DNA of 64,000 nt from Mesorhizobium wenxiniae (GCF_002284535.1 NZ_NPKH01000025.1:1-64000), one strand, 5' to 3'; counted from the first letter of the stretch, positions 1 to 8,822 are shown. Numbers and translations are program-made. Notes: generated from the letters alone by a model not told the origin.

Positions 1-978
1 GCTGTCGTTGGCCAGCACCGTGGTGGTGATCGCCGTGTCCTCGTTGCCCGAGGCGGTGTCGTCGGCGATGTCGGCGACCGCATTGACGGTGATTGCCAGC
101 AAGTCCGTGTCAGTGGCTAGACCATCACCGGTTGTGATTGTTAGCGAATCCGAACCGTTGAAATCTCCATTTCCCGTGTAAGTCAGACCGGATAGAATTA
201 AATTGATGTCCGCTGCGGAGCCAACAATGGTCACCGAATTGGTGCCGTTGCCGGTCACGAGCGGGCTGCTCGAGACGTCTAGAGAACCGTGCAGAACTGA
301 AACTGTAGTCGTTAACGTACCACCATCAGGATCTGAAACCGAAACCCCTGGAATTGCCTTTGATACGTCCTCATCGGTCAATTGTACCCCGGCCGGTACG
401 GTGTTCACCGGTGCACGATTGGTGCTGAGATCGATCACGACGGGCGAGAGTTTTTCGATTGCAGAAATTTTCAGATTTATGCTCTGGAATTCATAAATCG
501 ATTGATCTGCCTGCCCTGTGCTTTTGTTGACATGGGCCGGTAGCCAAACATTGTTAAAATAGTTAATCTCGGCATTTAGAGCTGCCATAAAGGCAACATC
601 GTTAGACTGCTGTACGCTGATTACAATTTTTAGCGTGTCAATCTCGGTGGTACCACCTTTTACAGTACCATTTCCACCATCGTAACTATCGTACCCGCTG
701 AACGTCGTTACGCCGATTTGCGCGATACCATCGTCATATATGGTTCCCTGGAGTTTGTACTGATTCTCGTACGATACGAAAATAAGGGTGTCATCGCCCG
801 AACCGCCTAGCAAGCTGTCAATACCGCTGCCGCCATCCAGGATATCTGCACCGGAACCACCATTGAGAACGTCGTTCCCTCCCTCCCCTGAAAGCGCGTC
901 GGCCCCAGAACCCCCGATCAATTTGTCGTTGTAGTCAGTGGCCGTGCCAACATAATTGTTGTCGCCATTCGCGCCCAT
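1..978 (-). CDS. RTX-type calcium-binding, cadherin-like surface/secreted protein (N-terminal part)
   Basis: This gene reads leftward from ATG at 978 and runs off the window edge, leaving 326 codons without a stop. A strong ribosome site, GGAGGAAG, lies just upstream. Residues about 20-75 are glycine/aspartate nonapeptide repeats of the RTX type (GGSGADALSG, GGSGIDSLLG, GGSGDDTLIF), which bind calcium. From about residue 200 the protein changes to cadherin/VCBS-like repeats (DVSVSDPDGG-type segments, later a segment ending VLANDS). RTX repeats at the N-terminus rather than the C-terminus are seen in long rhizobial surface proteins. No signal peptide is visible, which would fit type I secretion through a C-terminal signal outside this window. 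The partner exporter is not here. Family assignment is secure; function (adhesion, biofilm, enzyme) is not determined. Confidence 0.8.
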   Translation of the reverse strand, partial: MGANGDNNYVGTATDYNDKLIGGSGADALSGEGGNDVLNGGSGADILDGGSGIDSLLGGSGDDTLIFVSYENQYKLQGTIYDDGIAQIGVTTFSGYDSYDGGNGTVKGGTTEIDTLKIVISVQQSNDVAFMAALNAEINYFNNVWLPAHVNKSTGQADQSIYEFQSINLKISAIEKLSPVVIDLSTNRAPVNTVPAGVQLTDEDVSKAIPGVSVSDPDGGTLTTTVSVLHGSLDVSSSPLVTGNGTNSVTIVGSAADINLILSGLTYTGNGDFNGSDSLTITTGDGLATDTDLLAITVNAVADIADDTASGNEDTAITTTVLANDS

Positions 979-1699
979 AACACTTCCTCCCCAACACCCA
1001 AAATTTACTTTTTATTAGTAATGTTGAATATGATTTCATCAAATTGTCAATGAGAATCGTTGTTGGCGGACCGCGAGTATTTGAATTAATTTGACAGCAT
1101 CCGGGAAGGGTGTGTGTTGCACTAAGGAACAGCTACTTACATTTGATCCTCGGAACAAATGCTCGTACTGCAGTTCCCAAACGCCGGCCATCAATCTGAT
1201 GAGCCACCATCTTTCTGACAGTGATGCCCGCAGGCAAACGAAGTTATTTCAACCTAACCTGTCTTGGCGGCGCGTTCGGCGCACTCAGCCTCCGCAACCA
1301 CTTTCGCGGACTCACCATTTTTGCTCTCCCAGCCAACACATCTATTGATGTCGCAAAATTCTGACGCGTCCGCTGGTTCTGCTTATACTCGACCGCAGTG
1401 ACTCTTTTCGCCCTTCATTGTGATGATGAATGTTCCGGGGCAAATAATAATGCGAAAGTCAGCATACGCCGGTTCGTACTTCAGCGATCGGAACAGTCTT
1501 CTCTCGACCCACAAGTCTCGGCCGCACAAGATTCTCGAGCACATCGGAACTATCTCTGTAGGGGTGTGTGCAAACGTGCCACCACCTGGCAGCGGTATAA
1601 TGCTGCATTCATGTAACCCATCCCAGCAACTGAAGTTCAACGCGAAAGCAGAACCTCACTGACCGAGAGCGGGCTCAGCCAAACATCGCCGGAAGCACC
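979..1699. other. Intergenic stretch without a recognisable gene
   Basis: The first 70 bases are clearly AT-rich compared with the rest of the window and probably contain the promoter of the leftward RTX gene. The remainder has only short open frames of unlike composition with no ribosome sites or familiar motifs. It borders the AKR/SDR relic on its right side. Confidence 0.5.
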
Positions 1700-2121
1700 G
1701 CAAGTCCGTGGCGCAGGTGATCATCAGATGGCACCTTCAGGAAGGGCTGATCGTCATTCCAGAGTCGATCCACCAGGAGCGGATCGTCGCCAATTTCGAT
1801 GTCTTCTGGCCGTCCCACCATTCACGCCTATGTGGCGGCAAAGGCGGGGCTGCACGGGCTGACACGCTCCACGGCCGCTGAGCTGGGCCGTCACGGCATC
1901 ACCGTCAACGCGATCGTCCCCGGCTATTTCGCTACCGAGCTCAATACCGCGCTTATGAGCGACGAGGCCTTCACCAGATGGGTCGAGACACGAACCCCGG
2001 CGGGCCGCTGGGCCCAGCCTGAGGAGCTCGGCGGAGCCGTGGTGTTTCTCGCCTCCGACGCACCGCCTACGTCAACGGACATGTACTGGCCGTTGACGGC
2101 GGGCTATCGGTTTCGCTCTGA
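1700..2121 (+). pseudogene. Chimeric relic: aldo/keto reductase fragment joined to a frameshifted SDR C-terminus
   Basis: Bases 1700-1806 match 6655-6761 inside the intact aldo/keto reductase gene, with five mismatches over 107 bases by my count. At about 1807 the sequence switches to the C-terminal half of a short-chain dehydrogenase. It contains the Y-x3-K catalytic pair (YVAAKAG), then the family segments ITVNAIVPGY and VVFLASD. A one-base frameshift near 2065 breaks the end; the next frame reads YVNGHVLAVDGGLSVSL and stops at 2119-2121, exactly as an SDR should end. The N-terminal Rossmann half is missing. This is decayed DNA produced by recombination, not a working enzyme. Confidence 0.75.
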
Positions 2122-2189
2122 CCTGCGAACTGCCTCGCAGGAAAAATTTCCGCCGGGCAGCGCTGCGACGTCTGCGAAGACCGGCTGAG

Positions 2190-2765
2190 TTAGCCAATTC
2201 CATAGACCAGGCTCACGCGCCCATCCGTGAGCTGCTGAACCTTCCGCAGTTCGAGCCCACGACGATTTCGCGTTGCTCCAAACAGCGCCTTCCCTTCGCC
2301 GACGAGCAGCGGATAGACGATCAGCCGCAGTTCATCCACCAGCCCGGCATCGATAAGGCTCGCGGTCATTCGCGCACCGCCCATGAGATAGATATCCTTG
2401 CCCGGCTGCTGCTTGAGGGCAGCGATGTCTTCGAGCCTCCGCATGAAGCGCGTCTTTGGCCAGGCCGCTGAGGTCATTGTGTTCGACAGCACATGATGCG
2501 GGGTCTGTTCGGCAAAGCGAGCCCATTCGAGCTCCGCCGGCGTCGGCAATTTGCCGGTCATTGGCAGCGGCTTGTCCGGCTCATTCTGGATCGCGCTCCA
2601 GTAGCGCTCGTAGCCGGCGTACATTACGCTCCCGAGCAGGCAGGCATCGATTTGCGGCGTCAGCCCATACTCCTCCGACCACGCGTCGACCCAATCGGCG
2701 TAACCCTCGGGTCCCTCCATCTTGCCGTCGACGGAAACCTTCATTCCGGTGATCAATTTGCGCAT
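2190..2765 (-). CDS. Dihydrofolate reductase family protein (RibD C-terminal-like)
   Basis: The product is about 191 residues, the usual length for the stand-alone DHFR/RibD_C family. The N-terminal strand MRKLITGMKVSVDG and the C-terminal block MGGARMTASLIDAGLVDELR followed by PLLVGEGKALFG are characteristic; the latter builds the NADPH-binding and active-site region. I chose ATG at 2765 because GGAGGAAG lies seven bases upstream; a longer frame to 2795 lacks this. Members reduce pteridine or pyrimidine-like substrates, but the true substrate of these small rhizobial proteins is generally unknown. It lies upstream of, and on the same strand as, nothing else; the next gene rightward (SRPBCC) shares its strand and could be co-transcribed across a gap of about 130 bases. 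Confidence 0.8.
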   Translation of the reverse strand: MRKLITGMKVSVDGKMEGPEGYADWVDAWSEEYGLTPQIDACLLGSVMYAGYERYWSAIQNEPDKPLPMTGKLPTPAELEWARFAEQTPHHVLSNTMTSAAWPKTRFMRRLEDIAALKQQPGKDIYLMGGARMTASLIDAGLVDELRLIVYPLLVGEGKALFGATRNRRGLELRKVQQLTDGRVSLVYGIG

Positions 2766-2893
2766 GACTTCCTCCATCGGGCTTGCGAAATGCAAGCACG
2801 TCTCATCGTCGGTTCGTTGCTGGTGTGCGAGCCTCCAAGGCCGATGCCGGTGGAGGCTGGGCGGTGACTTCAGGGATGGCCGACGCGATCGTG

Positions 2894-3427
2894 TCAGGCC
2901 GGCAGGCGGCGGTCGTATTCTTCGCGCAGGCGGCTCCAGCCCTCCCAGAAAGAGGTCGGCGTCTTGCCCGCGAGGCGGGCAGCCAGCATGTCGAGGTGCA
3001 TGTGCCAGCCGGCGGTGACGTTGAGCTGGATTGCGCGTTCCGGCAGCCGGCGATGGACGACGGTGAGCAGCACATTGTTGCCCTTCGGCTCCAGCAAGAA
3101 GGAAACGCCGCCGGTGTTTCCCCAGGTGATGGCGAGATTGTAAGGCGGATCGAGCTCTGTGATCCGGCCCTCCATCCGATGCTCTTCGGGAAAGCCTGCA
3201 GGGCGCTGGCCGGGCGGGTCGGTCAGCTCGTCGTTACGCCAGACGAACTCGAACGACGTGCCGGCCTCCATTTCCATCTGGCCCGCGGCCATCCACTGCC
3301 GACGCAGGTCACTCTCGGTGAGATAGGCCCAGACCCGCTCGATGGGGCCAGGCAAAAGCCGCTGGATGGTGAACGTGGCGGGCTCGGTCAGCTCGCCATA
3401 GGCTTCGATGTTTTTCATCTGGTTCAT
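2894..3427 (-). CDS. SRPBCC/AHSA1-family protein
   Basis: A 177-residue protein with the START-like fold of the AHSA1 (activator of Hsp90 ATPase homologue 1-like) family. Visible hallmarks are the opening IQRLLPGPIERVWAYLTE, the middle segment FEFVWRNDEL and the C-terminal GWHMHLDMLAARLAG, near a Trp-rich end. Its ATG (3425-3427) overlaps the TGA of the ArsR-type regulator gene by the ATGA arrangement, so the two are translationally coupled. ArsR-SRPBCC pairs are common in Rhizobiales; the SRPBCC member probably binds a small hydrophobic ligand. No substrate can be named. Expression should follow the operators at 3805-3860. Confidence 0.85.
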   Translation of the reverse strand: MNQMKNIEAYGELTEPATFTIQRLLPGPIERVWAYLTESDLRRQWMAAGQMEMEAGTSFEFVWRNDELTDPPGQRPAGFPEEHRMEGRITELDPPYNLAITWGNTGGVSFLLEPKGNNVLLTVVHRRLPERAIQLNVTAGWHMHLDMLAARLAGKTPTSFWEGWSRLREEYDRRLPA

Positions 3428-3813
3428 TGGTCGTCTCTTTCTTTTGAAGTGGGCGATTTCCTGGAATCATCCTGGGCTTTTCGTGCGTCCTCCTCGTGAA
3501 GGAGACGTTCGAGAACGTCGAGACGGTTGGTCCAGAAGCGCTCGTAGAAGCCCAGCCATTGGTGGGCGCTGGCCAGCGGTCCGGGTTCGAGGCGACAAAG
3601 ATGCGTGCGGCCCCTCACCTCTCGACGAATAAGCCCGGCATTCTCCAGCGCCTTGATGTGCTTGGAGGCCGCCGCCAGCGACATGGCGAAGGGTTCCGCC
3701 AGCTGGCTTACCGTTCGCTCGCCGCCGGCGAGGTCGCGAAGCATCCGCCGGCGGGTGGCGTCGCCAAGGGCATGAAAAACCGCGTCGATCTGGGGTGTCT
3801 CTAATTCAACCAT
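3424..3813 (-). CDS. ArsR/SmtB-family transcriptional regulator
   Basis: This 129-residue protein is a compact winged-helix regulator. The recognition region spans about residues 31-75 (ERTVSQLAEPFAMSLAAASK, then HIKALENAGLIRREVRGR). The metal-binding CxC of classical ArsR proteins is absent; only one cysteine is seen, so it likely senses something other than arsenic, as do other members paired with SRPBCC proteins. It is the first gene of a two-gene unit with the SRPBCC gene. Two inverted repeats of the form CAAC-N6-GTTG sit on its start codon and just upstream, which indicates autoregulation. Confidence 0.9.
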   Translation of the reverse strand: MVELETPQIDAVFHALGDATRRRMLRDLAGGERTVSQLAEPFAMSLAAASKHIKALENAGLIRREVRGRTHLCRLEPGPLASAHQWLGFYERFWTNRLDVLERLLHEEDARKAQDDSRKSPTSKERDDQ

Positions 3814-3860
3814 GTAGTTGAATATAGAGATAGCTTTCTAATTGTCAACCGATTGGTTGA
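3805..3860. promoter_or_regulatory. Two ArsR-type operator palindromes
   Basis: TTCAACCATGTAGTTGAA (3805-3822) overlaps the start codon of the regulator, and TCAACCGATTGGTTGA (3845-3860) lies one to two helix turns times two further upstream. Both share CAAC-N6-GTTG. Position and symmetry fit autorepression by the adjacent ArsR-family protein. This is an inference from sequence only. Confidence 0.6.
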
Positions 3861-3958
3861 ATGATCTTGGAAGGGAACTCCACAGGCGGCCTGCGGCGAT
3901 CGAGGACATCGGCCAGTGCAAGACCACGGACATGGTCACTGCGGCGGAAGCGGGACCT

Positions 3959-4594
3959 TCACTTGCCTTCGAAGAAAGTATGAATCGAGACTTCCAGCTT
4001 TTCGATGAGTTGAGGGTTATGGCAGCTTCCAGCCCAGATCAGGGCGTTCAGTCTCATATCCTTGTTGAGAAAGTTCATTTTCCGAGAATCAAGCAGGTAT
4101 CCCGCGACCTCGTAGTGCCGTCCCTTGATAGCCTCGATAAGCGCGTTGTTTCTTCCGGTCTTGTCAGTAAGATTCACGTCGGCGCCATTCTCGACAAGCA
4201 ACTTAACGACATCCAGATGCCCGTTCTTTGCTGCTTCAATAAGGGCCGTTCTGCCATAGTAGTCGGCTCTTGCATCGATCTCTATTTCGGGATGTTTCAC
4301 CAGGGCTAAAATAGAGGCGTAGTGGCCCTTGGCAGAAGCAAGGCTCAAAGGCGTGCTCTTCCATTTGTTTCTGGAATTCACATCGATTGCTGGGTGTTCG
4401 ATCAACGCCTCGACCGCCGCGGTGCGGGCATTGAGGGCTGCGAGATGAAGGGCTGACCAGCCCCCGCCGTCCGCCTCGTTGATATTGGCGCCGGCCGCCA
4501 ATTCCGCTTGAACGGCCTCCGCATCGCCCCTTTCTGCCGCGAGCAGCAGATTCGACCAACCTCTCGCCTCTTCGGCTTCCAAGCTCTCGGTCAA
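3959..4594 (-). CDS. Ankyrin-repeat protein
   Basis: The 211-residue product consists almost entirely of about five ankyrin repeats (roughly residues 14-180), recognisable by blocks such as GWSALHLAALNARTAAVEAL, TPLSLASAKGHYAS, TALIEAAKNGHLDVVKLLVE and GADVNLTDKTGR. There is no signal peptide and no membrane segment, so it is expected to be cytoplasmic and to act in protein-protein binding. Single-domain ankyrin proteins of this size are widespread in rhizobia and their partners are mostly unknown. The last 30 residues are degenerate and may be a capping helix. It stands alone on its strand. Confidence 0.85.
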   Translation of the reverse strand: MTESLEAEEARGWSNLLLAAERGDAEAVQAELAAGANINEADGGGWSALHLAALNARTAAVEALIEHPAIDVNSRNKWKSTPLSLASAKGHYASILALVKHPEIEIDARADYYGRTALIEAAKNGHLDVVKLLVENGADVNLTDKTGRNNALIEAIKGRHYEVAGYLLDSRKMNFLNKDMRLNALIWAGSCHNPQLIEKLEVSIHTFFEGK

Positions 4595-4815
4595 TGCAGT
4601 CGCCTCCCCGAATGCTCCCCGCAGGATACCATTGTTCCGGTTCGGCCGACATCCACCGGATGACCGACCCGCTCGAACTTGAAGCCAGCCCTCTCAAGGC
4701 GGAACTGGCCGATGTCCTCCGGCAGCGGGGCCGATAGAAACGAACAGTAAGCGCGCACTCTATCGAGACATTGCCGGCACTTGCCAAAGCCGCTATCGGA
4801 AAGGTGAGAAGCAAC

Positions 4816-5385
4816 ATGCGAATTGGACGTCGGCGATTTCTTGTCCTGTCGCTCGGAGCGGCTGCCTTCGGCAAGGCACGCGCCACCGAGCCGCTCTGGT
4901 CAGCCCTGCGATCCGGAGAAGCCATTGCCTTGCTGCGCCATGCCGCGGCCCCAGGCTCCGGCGATCCGCCCGGCTTCAGACTCGGTGATTGCAGCACCCA
5001 GCGGAATCTGTCGCAAGAAGGTCGTGCGCAGTCCCGCGCAATCGGCGACCTGTTCCGTGCGAATGGCATCTCGACGGCAGCCGTCTATTCGAGCCAGTGG
5101 TGTCGTTGCCTTGACACCGCTCGCCTGCTCGGGATCGGCGAAGTTGTGCCTCTCGAGCTGCTCAATTCATTCTTTGGCGACAGTTCGGCCGGCGAGAAGC
5201 GCACCGCCGCTCTTCTGGCCTGGCTTCGCGGGCAGCGTTTCGGCGGACCAGCCGTCCTTGTCACGCATCAGGTCAACATCACCGGCTTGACCGGCGAGGT
5301 GCCGGATAGCGGCGAAATGATCATCGCCCGTATTCATCAGGCTAACCCCGTGCAGGTCATCGGGCATGTTGCCACTCCGGCTTGA
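4816..5385 (+). CDS. Histidine phosphatase family protein with a Tat-like leader
   Basis: A 189-residue protein of the phosphoglycerate-mutase-like superfamily. The catalytic block is LLRHAAAPG (His about residue 42), a variant of the usual RHG motif, and the second conserved histidine is in VLVTHQVNITGL. The start at 4816 has AAGGTGAG upstream and gives an N-terminus MRIGRRRFLVLSLGAAAFG, a twin-arginine-like leader, so the enzyme is probably exported to the periplasm. A longer in-frame start at 4771 would hide this leader. Related rhizobial proteins are annotated as histidine phosphatases of unknown substrate. No operon partner is evident. Confidence 0.8.
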   Translation: MRIGRRRFLVLSLGAAAFGKARATEPLWSALRSGEAIALLRHAAAPGSGDPPGFRLGDCSTQRNLSQEGRAQSRAIGDLFRANGISTAAVYSSQWCRCLDTARLLGIGEVVPLELLNSFFGDSSAGEKRTAALLAWLRGQRFGGPAVLVTHQVNITGLTGEVPDSGEMIIARIHQANPVQVIGHVATPA

Positions 5386-5472
5386 GCATCATGGCCTTCG
5401 ACCCCATCTCGTGCAGCATCGCTTCAGTCGTGGAACGACGACGTGCGAGGAGAGATCAAAGGGAGTGATCGC

Positions 5473-5865
5473 ATGGCTATCGATTTCAACCATACAATAC
5501 TGCCGGCCCGCAACAGCGAGGCGTCGGCAAAGTCCCTGGCGGAAATACTTGGCCTTCCAGCCCCGAGGCGCTGGGGACCTTTCCAGATGGTCACGACCGA
5601 AAACGGTGCCAACCTCGACTACATGGATACCGACGGCGAAATCAGGCCGCAGCATTACGCCTTCCTGGTCAGCGAAACCGAGTTCGACGAGATCTTCGGT
5701 AGGATTCGTGAACGGGATCTCCCGTACTGGGCTGACCCTGCCCGGACGCAGCTGGGCGAGATCAATCACCACGACGGCGGCCGCGGCGTTTATTTCGAGG
5801 ACCCGAACGGTCATCTTCTCGAAATCATTACCCGTCAGTACGGCAGCGGCGGATGGAACCCGTGA
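5473..5865 (+). CDS. VOC (glyoxalase/dioxygenase) family protein
   Basis: The product has about 130 residues and the beta-alpha-beta-beta-beta pattern of the vicinal oxygen chelate superfamily. The first metal ligand is expected in FNHTILPARN, and the C-terminal signature GRGVYFEDPNGHLLEIITR carries the final glutamate ligand. I placed the start at 5473 (AAAGGGA about 9 bases upstream); an upstream ATG at 5443 is possible. Single-domain VOC proteins include glyoxalases, fosfomycin-resistance-like enzymes and dioxygenases. No resistance-specific residues could be judged here, so only the fold is claimed. Confidence 0.85.
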   Translation: MAIDFNHTILPARNSEASAKSLAEILGLPAPRRWGPFQMVTTENGANLDYMDTDGEIRPQHYAFLVSETEFDEIFGRIRERDLPYWADPARTQLGEINHHDGGRGVYFEDPNGHLLEIITRQYGSGGWNP

Positions 5866-6032
5866 TTTCTCGGTGACGTAGCCAGGTTTGCGATGGCAAG
5901 GACGGCATCGCGCTGGCGGTTGCAATCTTGGCTGCCTGGGCCGGACTTGCCTCCACCTGTCGACTGGGCATTGGCGGATGCCGCGCCCAGATAAGCGCTG
6001 CGCTGGGCTAAACGATGCAGAAGGACCTGAGC

Positions 6033-6863
6033 ATGCCTGAACAGATCACATTGAACGACGGCTCAGCCATTCCCCAGATCGGCCTTGGCGTGTGGCAAGT
6101 CGATCCGGCCGTCACGGCCAAGATTGTGAGTTGGGGGATCGAGGCCGGCTACAGATTGATCGACACCGCCGAAGGCTACCGGAACGAGGAAGGCGTCGGG
6201 CAAGCGATCCGCACTGGTGGCGTGCCGAGAAGCGAGTTGTTCATCACCTCGAAGCTGCGCAACGGCGCACATCAGCGCGACGCCGCCCTTCGGGCTTTCG
6301 ACGGGACGATGAACAAGCTCGCGATCGAACAGATCGACCTATTTCTGATCCACTGGCCAGTGCCCAGCCAGGGCAAATATGTCGAGGCGTGGAAGACGCT
6401 GATCGAACTCAGGCAATCCGGCCGGATCAAGTCGATCGGCGTTTCGAATTTCAACCAGGACCATCTGGAGCGGATCATCGGCGAGACCGGAGTCACGCCC
6501 TCGGTCAATCAGATCGAACTCCATCCCCGGTTTCAACAGCGCCATACCAGAGAATTTCACAGCACGCACAATATCCGCATCGAAAGCTGGAGCCCCCTGG
6601 GCAGCGGCCGGCTGTTGAGCGACCCGATCCTCGAAAAGATCGCGCTAAAACATCGCAAGTCCGTGGCGCAGGTGATCATCAGATGGCATCTTCAGGAAGG
6701 GCTGATCGTCATTCCAAAGTCGATCCGCCAGGACCGGATCGCCGCCAATTTCGATGTCTTCGATTTCGAGCTGGACGCGGAGGACCTCGGCCTCATTCGT
6801 GGCATGGATTCATCAGACGGCCGCACCGGGCCGAACCCCGTCACGGCAGCATTCCTGTTCTGA
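6033..6863 (+). CDS. Aldo/keto reductase (2,5-diketo-D-gluconate reductase-like)
   Basis: A 276-residue NADPH-dependent reductase. All four catalytic-tetrad positions are visible: Asp and Tyr in LIDTAEGYRNE, Lys in ELFITSKLR, and His in DLFLIHWPVP. The cofactor region IPKSIRQDRIAANFDVFDF lies near the C-terminus. The start at 6033 has AGAAGGA eight bases upstream; the ATG at 6015 is poorer. Its 3' portion (6655-6761) is duplicated with a few changes at 1700-1806, where it is fused to an SDR relic. The protein itself appears complete. The physiological carbonyl substrate is not predictable. Confidence 0.9.
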   Translation: MPEQITLNDGSAIPQIGLGVWQVDPAVTAKIVSWGIEAGYRLIDTAEGYRNEEGVGQAIRTGGVPRSELFITSKLRNGAHQRDAALRAFDGTMNKLAIEQIDLFLIHWPVPSQGKYVEAWKTLIELRQSGRIKSIGVSNFNQDHLERIIGETGVTPSVNQIELHPRFQQRHTREFHSTHNIRIESWSPLGSGRLLSDPILEKIALKHRKSVAQVIIRWHLQEGLIVIPKSIRQDRIAANFDVFDFELDAEDLGLIRGMDSSDGRTGPNPVTAAFLF

Positions 6864-6910
6864 GGGACTGAGGTGAGCTTGAAGAGAAGGAGCCGACGGC
6901 GAAGCTGCCA

Positions 6911-6932
6911 ATCTTCCCCTAGTGGGGGAGAT
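6911..6932. repeat. Intergenic palindrome, possible terminator of the reductase gene
   Basis: A nine-base-pair stem (ATCTTCCCC with GGGGGAGAT, one G-U pair) and a TAGT loop lies about 50 bases after the aldo/keto reductase stop. There is no U-run, so it resembles the dispersed rhizobial palindromes more than a classical terminator. Confidence 0.4.
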
Positions 6933-7012
6933 GCCAAGTTTTGGGCAAAGAGGGCAGGACAGAGGGGGGCGCTGTCCCGCCGGCCTATTGAAATTAGCCC
7001 TTTCCGCTCACC

Positions 7013-7318
7013 TCATATCCCCGACCCATCCAGCAGCGGGACATCGTCTTCGTCCCAGGGGCTGGGCAATGAACCCTTGCTCAGATTGGCTGTCGGCAGC
7101 GGCATCCAGCACTTCAGCTCGGGTTCGGCGTATTCAACCACGCGTCCTGGAGACGAGTCGGAAGCGCGCCAGCCCTCACTGCCGAACTGGTCGGCTCGAG
7201 ACCAGTAAGCCAGGTCGACTTCCGCCGGCCCCTGTTCCGACGGCCGAACCGTGACCAGGATTCGGCTGCCATCCCTTGGCGCGCTCGACATGTGACGCCA
7301 CCGATCGGGCTCGTCCAT
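7013..7318 (-). CDS. Hypothetical protein, 101 residues
   Basis: Start ATG at 7318 is preceded by GAGGAG at an ideal distance, supporting expression. The sequence opens MDEPDRWRHMSSAPRDGSRI and includes a WxxxxxAPRDG-x-ILV pattern seen in small rhizobial proteins that handle or decorate other proteins, but I do not recognise a named family. It is acidic, rich in Pro/Ser, and without a signal peptide or membrane segment. No function is proposed. Confidence 0.6.
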   Translation of the reverse strand: MDEPDRWRHMSSAPRDGSRILVTVRPSEQGPAEVDLAYWSRADQFGSEGWRASDSSPGRVVEYAEPELKCWMPLPTANLSKGSLPSPWDEDDVPLLDGSGI

Positions 7319-7450
7319 CGTAATCTCCTCGCGCAGTCTGCATCTCGGCTGTCCAGACGAATAGTCGCTTCGCGTACAACGCCGGTCAACCCGAACTTTG
7401 CGCAGGACAGTCTATGGTCGGCGGCCTGCCGGTCTGGCGCGGGCTCGCGC

Positions 7451-8254
7451 TCAAACCTTGGCCTTGACTGCCCAGGCTCTGGTTTTCAGGGGAATGGACC
7501 CCTCCTTGCCGCGCGATAGACTATCGCGGAGCCTCTCCATCAATTTCTGGCGAGCTGCGGGGGCGAGACTCATGCAATAGCCGGGCGCCGGCCCTGCACC
7601 CAGGGTGAAGGGGTGCCAATAGTCTTCAAAGTCCTTGAATACGGCCGGCATTTCAATCCGCGTGGAGTCGATGGAAACTAGGCCCGCCTTGTCAGCGAGA
7701 TCGGTCAATCCATCTTGTGTGCAAAATGGAAAACGCCTGTCTTCGGTAAGGTCGATGGCGCCGGGGTCAAGCGCGGTCGCAGCGGTCCAGAAGGCCCGCA
7801 TGAATTCCACCCCGCCGCCAGGGTAATCCCACACATAGAACCCGATCGTCGCTCCGGGGCGGGCCACCCGCCTCATCTCGGCAAGCGCCTTTTGCTTGTC
7901 GGGGATGAAGTTGAGAACGAGCGCCGACACGACCATGTCCTTGCTGCCCGATTCGACAGACAACGCCTGCGCATCGCCTGCGAGAAACTCGACACGTTCG
8001 TCCGGCACGTTTGCACGCGCCTTGGCGAGAAAACCCTCCGACGGGTCTATCGACACCAGGCTGCTGGGGTTGCAGCACGCCATGATGGCTGCCGAAAGCG
8101 CCCCGGTTCCGCTACCCACCTCCAGCCAATCCAGCCCTTCTGCCGGATCGAGCCAATTCAGAAACAGCGGGGCGATCTGACGGCTCCATCGCCCCATATA
8201 GAGGTCATAGCTATCCCCGGCCTGCCAAGCGTCGTGACGTGCTGCCTCAGCCAT
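7451..8254 (-). CDS. Class I SAM-dependent methyltransferase (UbiE-like)
   Basis: A 267-residue soluble methyltransferase. Motif I is LDWLEVGSGTGALSAAI, motif II lies around VSIDPSEGFLAKAR, motif III-like FLAGDAQALSVES follows and the post-motif block VARPGATIGFYVWDYPGG matches the Methyltransf_11 fold. I chose the internal ATG at 8254 because of the excellent GGGGAGGAG ribosome site; an upstream frame to 8362 lacks one. The C-terminal lysine/arginine tail is typical. Substrate is unknown; sequences of this kind methylate small molecules or quinone precursors. Confidence 0.85.
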   Translation of the reverse strand: MAEAARHDAWQAGDSYDLYMGRWSRQIAPLFLNWLDPAEGLDWLEVGSGTGALSAAIMACCNPSSLVSIDPSEGFLAKARANVPDERVEFLAGDAQALSVESGSKDMVVSALVLNFIPDKQKALAEMRRVARPGATIGFYVWDYPGGGVEFMRAFWTAATALDPGAIDLTEDRRFPFCTQDGLTDLADKAGLVSIDSTRIEMPAVFKDFEDYWHPFTLGAGPAPGYCMSLAPAARQKLMERLRDSLSRGKEGSIPLKTRAWAVKAKV

Positions 8255-8466
8255 CGCAATCTCCTCCCCGAGAAATTTCAGACCATTGGGCCGCAACGAG
8301 AATACGTTCGCCTCAACTCCAGGAACAGAGGCATAAGAGTGCGGTTCGGGTTCGAAATGCACAGCGGAGGGATCAGACGCTTGACCTCTGCGGTCCCGAG
8401 GGAATCGCCTGCTGACGCAGGCGATCGATCGGCTGGTTTCGTAGGCCCTCCTGGCCGGTTCGCCGA

Positions 8467-8655
8467 CTATCGCTGCGTTGCCGCTCTGGGAAATTCCACC
8501 ACGTCTGCGGGCGGACGCTTGTACTGGGCTGCGGTAATTGCATCAATCAGGATATCCAGAGCCGCACGAGCCGTGCGGCTCGTCTCGTCATCGCCGCGCA
8601 AATAGTGGCAGGCTCGTTCAAGATGGAGGTGGGCGGCGGCAAAGTCGCTAGTCAT
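8467..8655 (-). CDS. Small hypothetical protein, 62 residues
   Basis: The start at 8655 has AAAGGAGA upstream. The product is predicted to be largely helical (HLHLERACHYLRGDDETSRT and LDILIDAITAAQ segments). It ends in PADVVEFPRAATQR, a tail style common in small rhizobial proteins. I do not recognise the family. It is divergent from the small possible transcript ending at the 8823 terminator. Confidence 0.6.
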   Translation of the reverse strand: MTSDFAAAHLHLERACHYLRGDDETSRTARAALDILIDAITAAQYKRPPADVVEFPRAATQR

Positions 8656-8822
8656 GGATTCTCCTTTTGCCCGCCGTTGGACAAGGATGGCCATCTCGAT
8701 TTACCCGAAGGCAAATATCCACAGCTGGATTTGAATCAAATATGGCCGGTTAACCGGATCTTCAGCATCTCGAGACGACCTTGCTGCTGCGGACATGTGT
8801 TGAGTTCCGCCTCAGGCAACAG

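Noticed and set aside
1398..1662. Short frames left of the AKR/SDR relic as genes
   Set aside because: Overlapping frames on both strands, no ribosome site, no family resemblance.
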